Shown here piece by piece: positions 1 to 11,352 of a stretch of DNA of 64,000 nucleotides. The stretch's first letter is position 1; each line of letters begins with the position of its first letter. The DNA lies in contig CM068367.1 in assembly GCA_034769895.1 (NCBI GenBank), positions 1,316,293,046 to 1,316,357,045 on the forward strand, written 5' to 3'. A program made the position numbers and the translations under genes. The notes under the pieces are model-generated. The model worked only from the letters and a program-made list of their open reading frames with translations, made no database searches and was not told the DNA's origin. This DNA is from Magicicada septendecula (lineage: Eukaryota; Arthropoda; Insecta; Hemiptera; Cicadidae).

Positions 1-476
1 CATTTTTTTTTTTTAACCAAGTTTCTCTATGAGAATTTCGTACACCATCGATCATAAAACGATAGAAAATTGAATAGATTAATTCAGAAACATAATTGAA
101 GATTTTCACGAATGTTCTCACTCATCTCTTCTATTAAACATCTGTCATCACTGCTGGGTGATTTATATTAACACCGTTTATTTGTTTAGCTTCTCTCGAT
201 TCAAATCATCACATCACCATAACCTTGACCATAACCCATAGGGGTCGGCACGTGAGCTGCATCCCGGCGGCGACACTAGCGTCTAGGTGTGGGTTTTCCT
301 AACTGATGAGAAGCAGCACAATGGCGGGGAGGAGACAACACCGTGACTGTATCTTCTGACGCTAGCGCCGTTTTGGCGCGCCTTGATATCAGTTTGGTTT
401 ACCTACACACTACTGTTGTAAGCGCACCGTGCTGTTAAGTTCAAATAGGTTATATATTTTTATTAACTTTAGAGAA
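1..476. other. Left flank without a recognisable gene
   Basis: No open reading frame or RNA gene is supported here. The stretch around 240-400 is GC-richer than its surroundings and holds one copy of a short dispersed repeat (listed separately). The rest is AT-rich and featureless up to the copia target site. Confidence 0.5.
272..352 (+). repeat. Short dispersed repeat, copy I
   Basis: About 80 bp beginning CACTAGCGTCTAG and containing GGGTTTTCCTAACTGATGAG recurs in reverse complement at about 8485-8564, just outside the P-like element. Similarity is high in the first 45 bp and then decays. The repeat is non-coding and of unknown origin. Confidence 0.6.
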
Positions 477-481
477 GTTTT
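477..481. other. Target-site duplication of the copia element (GTTTT)
   Basis: GTTTT directly precedes the 5' LTR here and directly follows the 3' LTR at 4958-4962. Five bp is the usual duplication length for Ty1/copia elements. The perfect match supports a single insertion event. Confidence 0.9.
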
Positions 482-687
482 TGTTGAATATATGTAATAC
501 ATTTATATTGTACAATATATGTAATGCGCGTAAGCTTGTATAAGTTTGTTAGTTTTTAGTTTGTAGTAAGACGCCGTAAGTGACGCACGCACCGTAGCAC
601 TGCGTATTTAGTATGTATTTGTGTATGGGTTAATAAACTTTATTATACAGTGTAAACTCTTATATTTCTTTATTCCACACTTTAACA
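482..687 (+). repeat. Copia 5' LTR
   Basis: 206 bp from TGTTGAATATA to TTTAACA, identical by eye to 4752-4957. The ends are short inverted repeats (TGTT...AACA). An AATAAA-type polyadenylation signal lies in GGTTAATAAACT near 628-640. Confidence 0.97.
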
Positions 688-698
688 TGATAGCAGAG
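688..698 (+). promoter_or_regulatory. Copia primer-binding site
   Basis: TGATAGCAGAG starts at the base after the 5' LTR. It matches the complement of the 3' end of insect initiator tRNA-Met (TGGTAGCAGAG) with one mismatch. Initiator tRNA-Met is the usual copia primer, so this is the likely start of minus-strand synthesis. Confidence 0.7.
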
Positions 699-789
699 GT
701 CCGTGGTTTACTAAATTTGTGGTCAAGAGTGCCGTTTAAGCGAGTATCGGTTTTTTTTTAGTGCTGTCGCATGCTGTGATACAAAGAAA

Positions 790-3700
790 ATGGCGAAGAA
801 CAATGACATTATAATTCCAGTGTTCGATGGAGAGGACTATAGTATGTGGAAAAAACGTATTATGTTGTTTTTGAAATTTAAAAAATGTGATGAAGTGATA
901 ACACGAGCAAAAACGGCGCAGGATAAAGACCCGTGGGATGATAATGATTTAAAGGTTATGAACTATATATACAGTACTATAACGAATAAGCAATTGGAAT
1001 TTATTAGTGATAAAACAACGGCGTATGAAATAATTCAAAAGTTTGATGAAATGTATTTGAAAAAGTCTACGGCATTGCAAATTGTATATAGAAATAAATT
1101 GGAAAAATTATGACTTAAAAATTATACTGATTCAGCGACATTCTTCAGTGATTTTGAAAAAACTGTGGACGAGCTTAAAAACGCGGGTGCTAGTGTGTCA
1201 GAAAAAGAAAAATTAAATTATATGTTAAATACGTTGCCGGAATCATACAGTTATATAGGCGATTTAATAGACGCACTAAAAGAAGAAGATCAAACTGTGG
1301 ATTATGTGAAAAGTAAAATTCAAATGACTGAAATAAAGCATCAAAAGGATGAATATTCTGGACGAAAATCTAACGCATTCATGGCGGATAAAAGTCGACA
1401 ACAGCGAACATGCTTTCAATGTGGCAAAACTGGTCATATCAAGAGAGACTGTAAATATGGTGGCCAAGCGACAGGCAGCAGCAATACATGGCGAGCACCA
1501 CGAGGCCGACAAGAAACCGAAAAAAGTAACTACGCCAGAGGGCATGGCAATTTTCGAAGTCAGCGAGGTGCAAGAGCACATCAAGCAACTCAGTCGCAGC
1601 AGAAGAATCCAGATACGAGCGCATGGGTTATAAGAGTCGACTATCACGCGGCGCATAATAGTAAGGTAGCTAAGTTTAATAATTGCGAGATTAATTGGTT
1701 ATTAGATAGCGGTTGTACTGACCATATAATAAATGATGATAAATATTTTGATAAATGTATGATACTTAAAGAACCTGTTAATGTTTATTTGGGAGATAAT
1801 AGGGTTGTAAAAGCAACTAAAATTGGTAATGTGGTAAGTTACTTTGATCTTTTTGGTAAGAAAAATGAAGTAAACATGCAAAATGTATTTTATGCTAAAG
1901 ATATGCATACAAATTTAATAAGTTATGGTAAAATAACGGAAAATAATACGATTATTTCTAAAGGTAAAATGACAAAAATTATTGATAATTTTGGAAATAC
2001 TACAGCTGTAGCTTGGAAAGAAAATGGTCTATATAAGATGAAAAGTAAATTAAAAAATGTAGAGTCATTGGTAAATGTTGCAAATAAAAATGGTGATAAT
2101 ATGAGTAAAAAAGAAAGGTGGCATCGTATGCTGGGCTATGTAAATTTTAATCATTTGAATATTTTGTGTAAACATAAATTGTTAAGTGGTATTCCAAATG
2201 AACTTGAATCAGAATTCATGAAGTGTAAAATATGTGTTGAAAATAAAATGCATAATATTCCATTTGAAAATAATAGAAAAAGAGCAAAAGATATTTTAGA
2301 AATTGTTCATACTGATGTGTGTGGACCTTTTAAAACAGCTGGTCTAAACGGGGAAAAATACTTTATTTCCTTTATTGATGATTACAGTAAGATAGCTAAA
2401 GTTTATACCATGAAGTCTAAAGTAGAAGTTTTCAATTGTCTTGTTCAATATGTAAATGAATGTGAAAACTTAACGGGTAAAAGAATTAAATTTTTGAGAT
2501 GTGATAATGGGAAAGAATACTTAAATGGTAATATTTATAATTTTGCTAAAGAAAAAGGTATTATAATTAATAATTGTCCTGCTTACGTACATGAATTAAA
2601 TGGAACCGCAGAACGGTTTAACAGAACGATAATGGATATGTCACGTTGTTTATTAGCTGAAGCACAAATCCATAAAAAATATTGGCCTGAAATAGTTTGT
2701 GCTGCTACTTATTTGAAAAATCGTACGTTATCAAATACTATAGAAAAGAAAACTCCTTATGAAATATTTTTTGGGACGAAACCGAATGTTTCAAATTTAC
2801 ATTTATATGGTAGTAAAGTTTTTGTAAGAAAACCGGAACAAAAAAGATTTTCTAAGTGGGATAACAAGGCTGACATGGGAATTTTGATCAGTTATAGTGA
2901 AGTTGGTTATAGAGTGCTAATTAATGGAAAAATAGTAGTGGCTAGACATGTTGATATTGTTGAAGAAAATGTAAAATGTATTGGTTTGAATGAATGTGAA
3001 TCTGATAAAGAAGTATATGAATCTTCAGATAATGAATCTCTTGATGATAGCTTTAAAGGTACAGATGAAAATCTAGGGGATGAAAATGAAAATAAAATAA
3101 AAAAATCTGAGCGCATAAGAAACCCACCAAAAAGATATGAAGATTATTATGTATATAATAGTAATATTTTTGCAAATTATTGTAGAGCAGATACTCCTAG
3201 TACATTTGAGGAGGCGCTTGAAAGCAATGAAAGTAAATATTGGTCAAAAGCTATGGATAAAGAAATTGATTCGTTAAATAAAAATAAGACTTGGCAATTA
3301 GTTGAAAATGTAAATGGTAAAAAAATATTGGATGTAAAATGGATTTATACAAAAAAGTCTGACAATGCTTATAAGGCCAGGTTAGTTGTAAGAGGTTTTC
3401 AGCAAACCGATAAAATTGATGATGTTTATTCTCCTGTTGCGAGAATGCAAACTTTAAAGATTTTATTATCATACTGTTGTCAAATGGGTCTAATTATTGA
3501 ACAAATGGATGTAGAAACTGCATTTCTAAATGGTAAAGTAAGTTCTGAGGTATATGTCCATCAACCAAAAGGTTATGAGGATGGCACAAATAGAGTGTGT
3601 AAGTTAATAAAAGCTTTGTATGGTTTAAAGGAAAGTCCCAGAGCTTGGTATGAATGTCTTGATAAAGTTTTAATAAGTTTGGGTGTTAAGAAAAGTAATT

Positions 3701-4692
3701 TAGATTATTGTTTATATACTTTTGGAAATGGAAAAGATACTATTTATTTATTAATATTTGTGGATGATTTATTAATTTGTGGACGTAACAAAGAAAAAAT
3801 GCAAAATATTAAGAAACTTTTATCAGAAAAATTCAAAATGAAAGATCTTGGAAAAATTAAAGAATATCTTGGTATTACCGTAGAATATGAGTTCCGTAAA
3901 TGTGAAATAAAATTAAGTCAAACAAAATATATTGAGTCATTAGTAAGAAAGTATAATTTAGAAAACAGTAAGATGTATAATACACCTATGGAGGTAAATT
4001 TAAAAGTTGAAAAGTCTGATATTTGTGGAAGGAATATTCAATATAGAAATTTAATTGGTGCATTATTATATATAAGCTCAGCTACAAGGCCTGATATAAG
4101 CTTTAATGTAAATTATTTAAGTAGATATCAGAATTGTTATAATGAAACACACTTTAAATATGCTTTGCGAATATTAAAGTACTTGTATTTAACGAAAGAT
4201 TTAAAATTGACTTATAAAAGAAATGATAATTCTGAAATTATAGATTGTTATGTTGATGCCGATTGGGCTGGTGACCATTTGGACAGAAAATCCACAACTG
4301 GTTATGTAATTCGATTATTTGGTAATGTAATTTATTGGAAGTCGAGAAAACAAAAGTGTGTAACAAAGGCTTCGACATATGCAGAGTATGTAGCGTTGTC
4401 GGAAGCTGTGAGTGAATTGAAATTTGTGAAAGAATTGCTAAAATTGTTTAATGTAACTTTAGAAAAACCGATTAATATTTTTGAAGATAATTCGGGAGCG
4501 ATAAATTTAGCAAAGTATGGAAGTTTTACGAAAAATTCTAAACATATTGAAGTTCATTACCATTATGTACACGAATGTATGATTAATGTTGTAAAGGTAA
4601 ATTCTGATGATAATATTGCTGATATATTTACAAAGTCATTGTGTAAAGGAAAGTTTGAGAGATTTCGAACTATGCTGAACTTGAAAAGTTGA
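790..4692 (+). CDS. Copia gag-pol polyprotein, one in-frame stop
   Basis: One frame runs from ATG 790 (AAAATGG context) to TGA 4690-4692 and is broken only by TGA at 1111-1113, after 107 codons. The N-terminal part is copia gag (UBN2-like). Numbering codons from 1165, the rest shows a CX2CX4HX4C zinc knuckle (83-96), a protease DSG motif at 181, a GAG-pre-integrase HHCC region, an integrase D384-D447-E483 triad with 35 residues between the last two, a reverse transcriptase FVDD box (867-868), and a copia RNase H with DADWAG near 1031 and a TKNSKH motif. All domains are in canonical Ty1/copia order and apparently full length. The stop is followed by C, a context associated with leaky UGA, so readthrough cannot be excluded; a simple point mutation is more likely. 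The product would copy the element's RNA and integrate it. Confidence 0.93.
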
Positions 4693-4742
4693 ACTTGAAA
4701 TGTGTATTTGTAAAATTGAATTTGTAAATACAATATAAATGT

Positions 4743-4751
4743 AAGGAGGCG
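4743..4751 (+). promoter_or_regulatory. Copia polypurine tract
   Basis: AAGGAGGCG ends at the base before the 3' LTR. A purine-rich run at this position primes plus-strand DNA synthesis in LTR retrotransposons. Confidence 0.6.
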
Positions 4752-4957
4752 TGTTGAATATATGTAATACATTTATATTGTACAATATATGTAATGCGCG
4801 TAAGCTTGTATAAGTTTGTTAGTTTTTAGTTTGTAGTAAGACGCCGTAAGTGACGCACGCACCGTAGCACTGCGTATTTAGTATGTATTTGTGTATGGGT
4901 TAATAAACTTTATTATACAGTGTAAACTCTTATATTTCTTTATTCCACACTTTAACA
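4752..4957 (+). repeat. Copia 3' LTR
   Basis: 206 bp with no difference from the 5' LTR in my reading. It is followed by the GTTTT duplication at 4958-4962. Confidence 0.97.
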
Positions 4958-4980
4958 GTTTTACATTCTAATAATTCAAG

Positions 4981-5871
4981 GGTAATAGTTCCGATTGACA
5001 CCCTTGTCTGGAAAAGCCACGAAACCTGCAAAAACCGATGTTTTTGCGGGCTTTACGTAAACTACAGACCAAAAATAGGTGCGGAAGCGAATAATCCGCA
5101 AAAAAAATTGTTTGCAAAAAATTCGAAAAAATTTATTTTGGGGCCTAAATAACGTAAAAATGCGTTATTTCGTATTTTACATGAAACCTACGTATAAACA
5201 AAATTATACATCACTCTTTTTGAAACAGAACTCAATGCTGTAATGTCCAACGGCACCTCCGGTGCCGCTCGGCCCGTCGGTGGGCCTCACAGAGTCTACT
5301 TCGGGCGTGAATAGACAATGGCTAGACCGCTCGTCTTCGGGGCTTCGCCCCTCAGACCATATTACACGATTCTCAAGTCATTAATAACTCTACGACTCCA
5401 AGTGGTATACATATCTACAGTATATTCATACGTTACATATATCATTTGTCTAACATCTAATCTCTGCGCACTAGCAAATGAAGGCATACTGTACCTGTGC
5501 TTGATTCAGTATTTTTACTACCTCAGTAAGTAACAGAAACTTTGATGTGATGTTCTGCACAACCGAGTTTTCATGTGGTACTTGCATTTACAAACAGCAT
5601 GAAGACTACGAGAGTAAATATTTATTAATTGTAACGTTATTCTGCATCTAATATGAATAATAGAATACACTATGTAAGGTACGTTATTGTGTTTCAGTGT
5701 TGTATTGCTATAAGTAAGTTTGCATTTTTTTTCGCAACTTGCAAATAAAAAGTTCAAGTTTTTCGTTTCCGCACCTAGGCTTGACCTGTAGTTTACGCAG
5801 AAACACAAAAAATCCTTTTTTTTTAGGTTTCGTGGTTTTTTCAGGCAAGGGTGTCCATCGGAACTATTACC
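4981..5871. mobile_element. Inverted-repeat element, non-autonomous, family unknown
   Basis: The left end GGTAATAGTTCCGAT is matched in reverse complement by ATCGGAACTATTACC at the right end. Similarity extends inward about 130-150 bp on each side (to ~5130 and from ~5735), through a shared block reading CACGAAACCT and GTAAACTACAG. No transposase is present and no target duplication could be seen. The middle holds three GC-rich hairpins. The copia insertion lies 24 bp to its left. Confidence 0.65.
5252..5351. repeat. Cluster of three GC-rich hairpins
   Basis: GGCACC-TCC-GGTGCC at 5252-5266, GGCCC-GTCGGT-GGGCC at 5271-5286 and GGGG-CTTCG-CCCC at 5339-5351 lie in a ~100-bp island that is far richer in GC than its surroundings, inside the inverted-repeat element. 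Confidence 0.6.
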
Positions 5872-6823
5872 TTTTGTTGTACAAAATAAGAGATATCGAT
5901 GTTCAATCTTTGAAAGACCGAAATCGCCCCCATCTGTGAAAATTCCGAATAGTGTATAAATCGATTCCTTTCGGATGACTTAACAATGGAAATTGAAGTA
6001 AATTAACTATTACTAATGTCTAGTTAAGTAATAAATATAAATACATAAACAATTATAACTTGGTTTAATAAATTCTATAAAAGATGAATAGCCTGTTTCT
6101 ATGGGGAACTGGTTGCTAGTCATATAACTGGATTATAAAAAAGTCTGTATCGGCCAACCTGAAAATAAAATTAAGACATTTTTCACAGATGATAAATGAC
6201 AATTTTAAATAAGCCATATATATCTCTTTCGGTGGTGATGACAGAAATAGTAACCGTGTGTACAATATATAATCTTAATTCCAGTTTATAATATTTATAT
6301 TTGATTTATGACAATTAAATTGTGTTCCTTTACGACTCACAGTTACTGTATGTTTCTTACTGATGGAAGCACCATGAAAAGCTATGCTGGGTACCAAATA
6401 ACTGTAATGCACATTAATGAAAAAGTTACTACAAATAGTAATAATATCACGGTAACTAATGCAAGAAAACGAATAAAAAACAAGTAGTTCTAATAAACAC
6501 TTTGGTTATTTATCATTGTTTTTATAGTTCACTTAAGTTTTCCGCCAAAAGCAGAATCGATTGCTAAATAATTTCATTTTCTAACAATTATTTTGAATTG
6601 CTGTTATGCACGATGCTGGGTGTCACAAAATTCCTAAGATAATTGAGAATGCTGTTACTCAGTCTTTTACGATTAAATAAAATATTTATAATTATGTACT
6701 TACATTGTTAATAAAAACGAGAGGACACTCGTAGGAACACCGCACACCGCTAAACAAACCGAAAACAAGTTAGGGGTTATAGGCTAAGTTTACAAAAATA
6801 TCTTACTGTTGACGTGGTTGTTA
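5872..6823. other. AT-rich stretch with nothing recognised
   Basis: No coding signal, repeat or structured element was identified between the inverted-repeat element and the P-like element. Confidence 0.4.
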
Positions 6824-6887
6824 GACTCGTCCAGGGGGGGCCATTCCGGCTTCCCGCGCTAACCTAGCGATCAGCTGTTTTTGCCGC

Positions 6888-7371
6888 GTGACGTCGACTG
6901 GTGGAAGAAATACGCGCGAGTCTTGATTTACCATGCAATCTTACCTGAGACAATGTCCTACTTACCATCTCTCTGCTGTTTACACGAAATATTAACAATA
7001 ATTGTAATGAGCTTATTCATATAGAAAAAGGATTAAACAACAAGATTAAATGGCTTGCGGCAAAAAATAATGGTAAAATTTATTTCTACATTTAATAGAA
7101 AAGTAAGCAAGTCTGTCCACATATAACATTGACAAAATGGCACAAGATGTAAAATTAAGTCGGAAAGGAGGCGATATTATATATATATATACATATATAA
7201 TTTTTTATTATTCGTTAATTTTATATTAATAGAATTATTTCGATTGTTATTAATTTACTTAGAAACCTCTGATGATACCGATATTTTTCAGTGAAACGTG
7301 CGTCAGGTGTTAAAAAGAATATACGAAATTATACTACTTGCAGAAGAAACAAATTGAAAACATCACAAATT
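6888..7371 (+). repeat. Left inverted arm of the P-like element
   Basis: Starts GTGACGTCGACTGG and ends CATCACAAATT. It pairs with 7918-8404 with only scattered single-base differences and a length difference in a (TA)n run near 7175-7200. Confidence 0.9.
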
Positions 7372-7518
7372 CTTTCCCCCCATATCACACGTCACAGCCG
7401 CTACATGAATATTACTGCTCTCAACGGCACTGATAATGCTTTTAAGCAATACATCTGTCATGGTCACATCAAAATCATAATAAATGGGTTGCTTCCACTT
7501 GGCAAACAGACCTCTAAT
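7363..7518 (-). pseudogene. P-element transposase (THAP9-like) fragment
   Basis: The minus strand codes about 51 residues starting IRGLFAKWKQPIYYDFD and ending VTCDMGGKNL before a stop. The motifs KWKQPIYYDFD and a later CDMGGKN are characteristic of the RNase H-like catalytic region of P-element/THAP9 transposases. Both ends are missing: upstream there are stops in this frame, and downstream it runs directly into the left inverted arm. It is a captured or deletion-derived remnant with no expected activity. Confidence 0.7.
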
Positions 7519-7917
7519 TCATCAGAATCCGCCATCTGAACAAACAGCTCAAACTCAAGTCACTTGAAAAGTATGCAGCAACAAAGAGTCGGCTCTGGGT
7601 AGCTTCGTCTTCAAAAATTTAAGTCACCTATGAAGGTATGTATCAACTAAATAACCATTTTCATTTCGTTGATAAAAGTATTTATGTTTACAACTAAACG
7701 TACTAGCTTCAGTTTTTAACTGAAACTAGTAACAATGAAATAACAATGAAAATGTAGATAAAGAAAATGATTATGATATTGATTATAATTATAATAATTG
7801 GCAGCTTGTTTCAAATATATTATACTACATAGAAATGTTTATACACGCACTCATGCGCGCACGCGTGTGCACGTACGCGCACCCACCCACGCAGGCATAT
7901 TATATATATATATATAA

Positions 7918-8084
7918 AATTTGTGATGTTTTCAATTTGTTTCTTCTGCAAGTAGTATAATTTCGTATATTCTTTTTAACACCTGACGCACGTTTCACTG
8001 AAAAATATCAGTATCATCAGAGGTTTCTAAGTAAATTAATAACAATCGAAATAATTCTATTAATATAAAATTAACGAATAATAA

Positions 8085-8115
<31 letters not shown>

Positions 8116-8404
8116 ATATCGCCTCCTTTCCGACTTAATTTTACATCTTGTGCCATTTTGTCAATGTTATATGTGGACAGACTTGCTTACTTTTCTATTA
8201 AATGTAGAAATAGATTTTACCATTATTTTTTGCCGCAAACCATTTAATCTTGTTGTTTAATCCTTTTTCTATATGAATAGCTCATTACAATTATTGTTAA
8301 TATTTCGTGTAAACAGCAGAGAGATGGTAAGTAGGACATTGTCTCAGGTAAGATTGCATGGTAAATCAAGACTCGCGCGTATTTCTTCCACCAGTCTACG
8401 TCAC
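7918..8404 (-). repeat. Right inverted arm of the P-like element
   Basis: Reverse complement of 6888-7371, ending CCACCAGTCTACGTCAC. The (TA)n run at about 8090-8116 is longer than in the left arm. Confidence 0.9.
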
Positions 8405-8484
8405 AGCGAATCAACCAATGGGAGCGTAATTGGCCGGAGTGGCCTACCTTATATTCTAGTTACATTGAGACTCGTCGATAGAGC

Positions 8485-8564
8485 GCCAGTGTTGTCCCCT
8501 GGTGTCTCCCCCCACCAATGTGCTCCTCTCATCAGTTAGGAAAACCCACACTAGACGCTAGTGG
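8485..8564 (-). repeat. Short dispersed repeat, copy II
   Basis: Reverse-complement match to the repeat at 272-352, immediately outside the right target duplication of the P-like element. The P-like element therefore inserted beside or into a copy of this repeat. Confidence 0.6.
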
Positions 8565-8674
8565 AGGAGACTGGCGAAAAATGAGATTCTGCAACGGCTG
8601 ACAGCCGTACAAATAACGTCACCGCAAACTTTGAGCACCGAGAGGGGGTCTCGGGTCTAAAAGAAAGCATAAGT

Positions 8675-9460
8675 CGGCTACGCACTATCCTTCCCCGCTG
8701 TCCAGCATGCCCGACGTCGGTGATGGATGTGCGCACCACACTGTCGTGCACTCGTCCAGCGTGCCAGACGTTTTTTAGTTCTCGTTGTGTTTTGTAAAAA
8801 TCATTTTATTGACTTTTTCTGTATTAAAATTAAAAAATTGTTCTGATAATTAAATTTGTTTAAAATCATGCCACCTCATGTAATCTGCCGAGGATACGTC
8901 CCACAGACAGCTATTTAATTTATATTTTTCGATACATTTTGATGTTATTTCACGGCCCATTATGAATTGTAATTAAAACAAATTAATAATAACAATATTT
9001 AAAATAATAACTGCTGATGATATTTTGAATGAATTATGTAAACGAAGAATAAACTAAACTAAATATTAAACTAAAAGTTTATCTGAATCGTGACTTATTA
9101 AATATAAACTAAAGAATAAATGTAACGTAAAATTAACAGTAAACATTTATTAAACAACAAATGTGCTCTAAAAACATGTAGGCCTACTATACTTGCTCGA
9201 AAATGACGATTTGATAAGACAGCAAGCGTACGCATGATCAAACACGCACGATGTAGGTACGATTCCTTGACATCCGTCAACACTACACACGATCCATCCG
9301 CACGTCGTGCGGCTTGAGCTGATGGTCTTACTGGACTCATTTTTCGTCGTGCACATCCTTCAAAAATACACGACTTGCGGATGAATGTCAAAGCTACGCA
9401 CTGTGGTTTTTGACTTGCTGTCCGTCATGACGTCCAGCGGGGATGGTTAGTGCGTAGCCG
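8675..9460. mobile_element. Possible MITE with ~30-bp inverted ends
   Basis: CGGCTACGCACTA at the left is mirrored by TAGTGCGTAGCCG at the right. Similarity continues for about 30 bp (a shared CCCCGCTG block). No target duplication or coding sequence was found. A perfect palindrome CCGCACG-T-CGTGCGG lies inside near 9298-9313. The inverted repeat is clear; calling it an element is inference. Confidence 0.4.
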
Positions 9461-10435
9461 GCTATAGTTAGGCCTACAACGAAGCAACAAAAGACCGCCT
9501 TAATTTAATAACTTAAATTTCCTTTCACATTCTTAAAAAATGATGGTGATGTAATAGTGTCAAATAATTCTGCAAACGAACAACTAAGCCTACATATTCC
9601 TAAAATACAATCTATGCAATGAAAAAAAATCGTCCTATAGTTTTTCAAATGGTGCACGTGAATATATGTATAAAACATGTATATGTACAACTTCTAGAAA
9701 AAAACAAAAACTTTAATCGGCTGTAACGTGTAAGATCACAGTTCAATTTTCGATAATCTTTTTGAAATTTGTTTGTATTGGTAAGACGAACCAAACAGAA
9801 TCAAGGTAAGCTCAGTTTTGTCTAATGTCAAGGGAGCTTACGTATATTGGGATGTACGTACGCCGGCGATAACTCATTAAAAACACTGATAAGTAGGTCA
9901 GTGTGGGTCGTAGATATCCCTTACTGTTTTGTAAAGGACTTCAAAAACTTCAAGTCATTCTTAAAAATTACTAAAAAGCTTTATGAAGAGTGTTGGTCCC
10001 ACGACTTATCATTTATTATTTAGGTAGACAATTAGACTATAGTCTATAATTTTTATACATAAATCTTGCTGTATAGTAAATTCAATTTTGCAATAATTCT
10101 TGCAGTTATGATGTTACACTAACAATTTATTTCTAAGGCAAGTTCATTTTATTTTGTCTTATACGCACTTTCACAGACTGATTCTGTATCTTTAGGAATT
10201 AAGTACTGTATTTAGGTCACAATTTAAATCTATTTCGGTTGTTTACGTAATCAATTGTTTTGAGGGTTAAGTTACAATTTTTTGTGTTCACGTTTTAGTT
10301 TATTAGAATTACTTTCAAAAACAATTAAAATTTTAAGAAAATCATCTTGTTTTGTTCCTACTTGAATTTATTCTTGAATTAGTGTGAAAGTAACCATCCC
10401 TTAAACAAGCGCCGGGTTCTGTAAAGCCGACAGCG
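9461..10435. other. No gene or repeat recognised
   Basis: AT-rich sequence with only short chance reading frames. No structure was seen that would explain it. Confidence 0.4.
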
Positions 10436-10438
10436 TGA

Positions 10439-10909
10439 GGCCGGTTACACACACGGCGGATTTTTCCGTGGCGGACAATTGACCGTCGCCGCTCACAGAA
10501 ATCTAGCGTTTACACACAGGGCGGTAAAATCTCCGTCGCCGTCGTACGAGTCAGGTGACTGCTGGCAGTGTAGTTTCATCATCAAACCAGTTTACTTAGT
10601 TTAACTGTGTTATTTATCCCACAAAACAGGCCTTTCTTGAATTAATGAAATTAAAATTTCATTATCTATATCTAGGTCACTCATGTTTAAAATAGAAAAA
10701 AGCTGACAGCACAGTTGTAGGACTTTCCTGTCCCGCGGCTAACGCCTAAATTAGGCCTAAATTAGAAATGTATTAGTTAACAGAATCGAGTTTATTTTGT
10801 TAGTTGCTATGGCAACCAGAATGTTTTAACATGATAATTTTTTAGGCTGGGGGTCATTCCACCAAAATTTTACGGTCAATTGTCCGCCGTGTGGTGTATG
10901 TAACCGGCC
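10439..10909. mobile_element. PIF/Harbinger-like MITE
   Basis: 471 bp with terminal inverted repeats GGCCGGTTACA...TGTAACCGGCC and subterminal inverted blocks around GGCGGACAATTGACCGT. It is flanked by TGA on both sides (10436-10438 and 10910-10912), a 3-bp duplication as made by Harbinger transposases, although their commonest target is TWA. It has no coding capacity. The internal sequence contains a repeated GCCTAAATTA motif. Confidence 0.75.
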
Positions 10910-11143
10910 TGAGCGGGATTCAATGTGAGGCGCCAAGTAAGACGCGACATGTCAATCGTAACAAGTTGTTTACAACGATTTTTTTGTAACTACACGGGAT
11001 GACTCATGTCGCATACATGGACATTTTATTCGCTCCCAACTGTGCATTCCGACGTTGGGTGCTTGAATTACGATACGTTTAAATGTAGCCCTAATTATTA
11101 CATGAAGTTCTCGGGTGTGTACGCAACATTTAAGTAAACCTTA

Positions 11144-11344
11144 AGTCATGGTTTAGAACTGTTATAATATCGGATAAGAGATACCGTGAAAATACGATTG
11201 AATTTATCAATCCAGTTGAAGTAACTTGTTATATGATGCTCTGCCTGTAAAAGAAGCTTATTGCTATTATTGTAAATTGATATCAATGCCGCATCATAAA
11301 CATAAAAAAAAAAATTTAACACAGAACGATACGCAAGTCCGATG
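11144..11344 (+). repeat. ~200-bp tandem unit, first (uninterrupted) copy
   Basis: This unit (GGTTTAGAACTG...TGTAAAAG...CATAAACATAAAA) is followed by a second copy starting at 11345. The second copy is interrupted three times: by the hAT element (11353-46740), a hAT MITE (46851-47396) and a Helitron (47451-48268). Its remaining pieces (46749-46850, 47405-47450, 48269 onward) align in order with this copy, which gives an internal reference for the empty sites. Confidence 0.75.
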
Positions 11345-11352
11345 TTGTGGTC
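11345..11352. other. Left target duplication of the split hAT element (GTTGTGGT)
   Basis: GTTGTGGT precedes the hAT end CAGGGCCAGATTAA here and recurs at 46741-46748 directly after the mirrored end TTAATCCGCCCCTG. Eight bp is the hAT duplication length. Confidence 0.8.

Larger units (their letters stand above)
482..4957 (+). mobile_element. Ty1/copia LTR retrotransposon, nearly intact
   Basis: A complete element: 206-bp LTRs that I read as identical, a primer-binding site abutting the 5' LTR, one gag-pol reading frame in copia order (protease, integrase, reverse transcriptase, RNase H), a purine-rich tract before the 3' LTR, and a 5-bp target duplication. Identical LTRs imply a very recent insertion. 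The only coding lesion found is one in-frame TGA at 1111-1113. It is the youngest-looking and best preserved element in the window. Confidence 0.97.
6832..8468. mobile_element. P-superfamily-like element with long inverted arms
   Basis: The 8-bp sequence GACTCGTC flanks this interval (6824-6831 and 8469-8476), the duplication size made by P elements. The left end begins CAGGGGGGGCCATTCCGGC and the right side carries a related GGCCACTCCGGC in reverse complement. Nearly identical ~485-bp inverted arms lie at 6888-7371 and 7918-8404, enclosing a 546-bp loop that contains a fragment of P-type transposase. The outermost ~24 bp on the right do not mirror the left end, so the right terminus is uncertain. 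It looks non-autonomous and fairly recent, given arm identity above about 95%. Confidence 0.7.

Noticed and set aside
1276..1656. Antisense and overlapping ORFs within the copia element (for example 1276-1656, 2907-3116, 3251-3472)
   Set aside because: Shadow frames of the gag-pol coding region.
8273..8539. 88-codon ORF across the right arm of the P-like element
   Set aside because: It crosses the inverted arm, the target duplication and a dispersed repeat, so it cannot be one gene.
9098..9391. 97-codon minus-strand ORF
   Set aside because: No recognisable domain and overlapped by another frame; likely chance.
8675..9460. Assignment of the inverted-repeat stretch to a known transposon superfamily
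   Set aside because: No target duplication or coding remnant was found to support a family.
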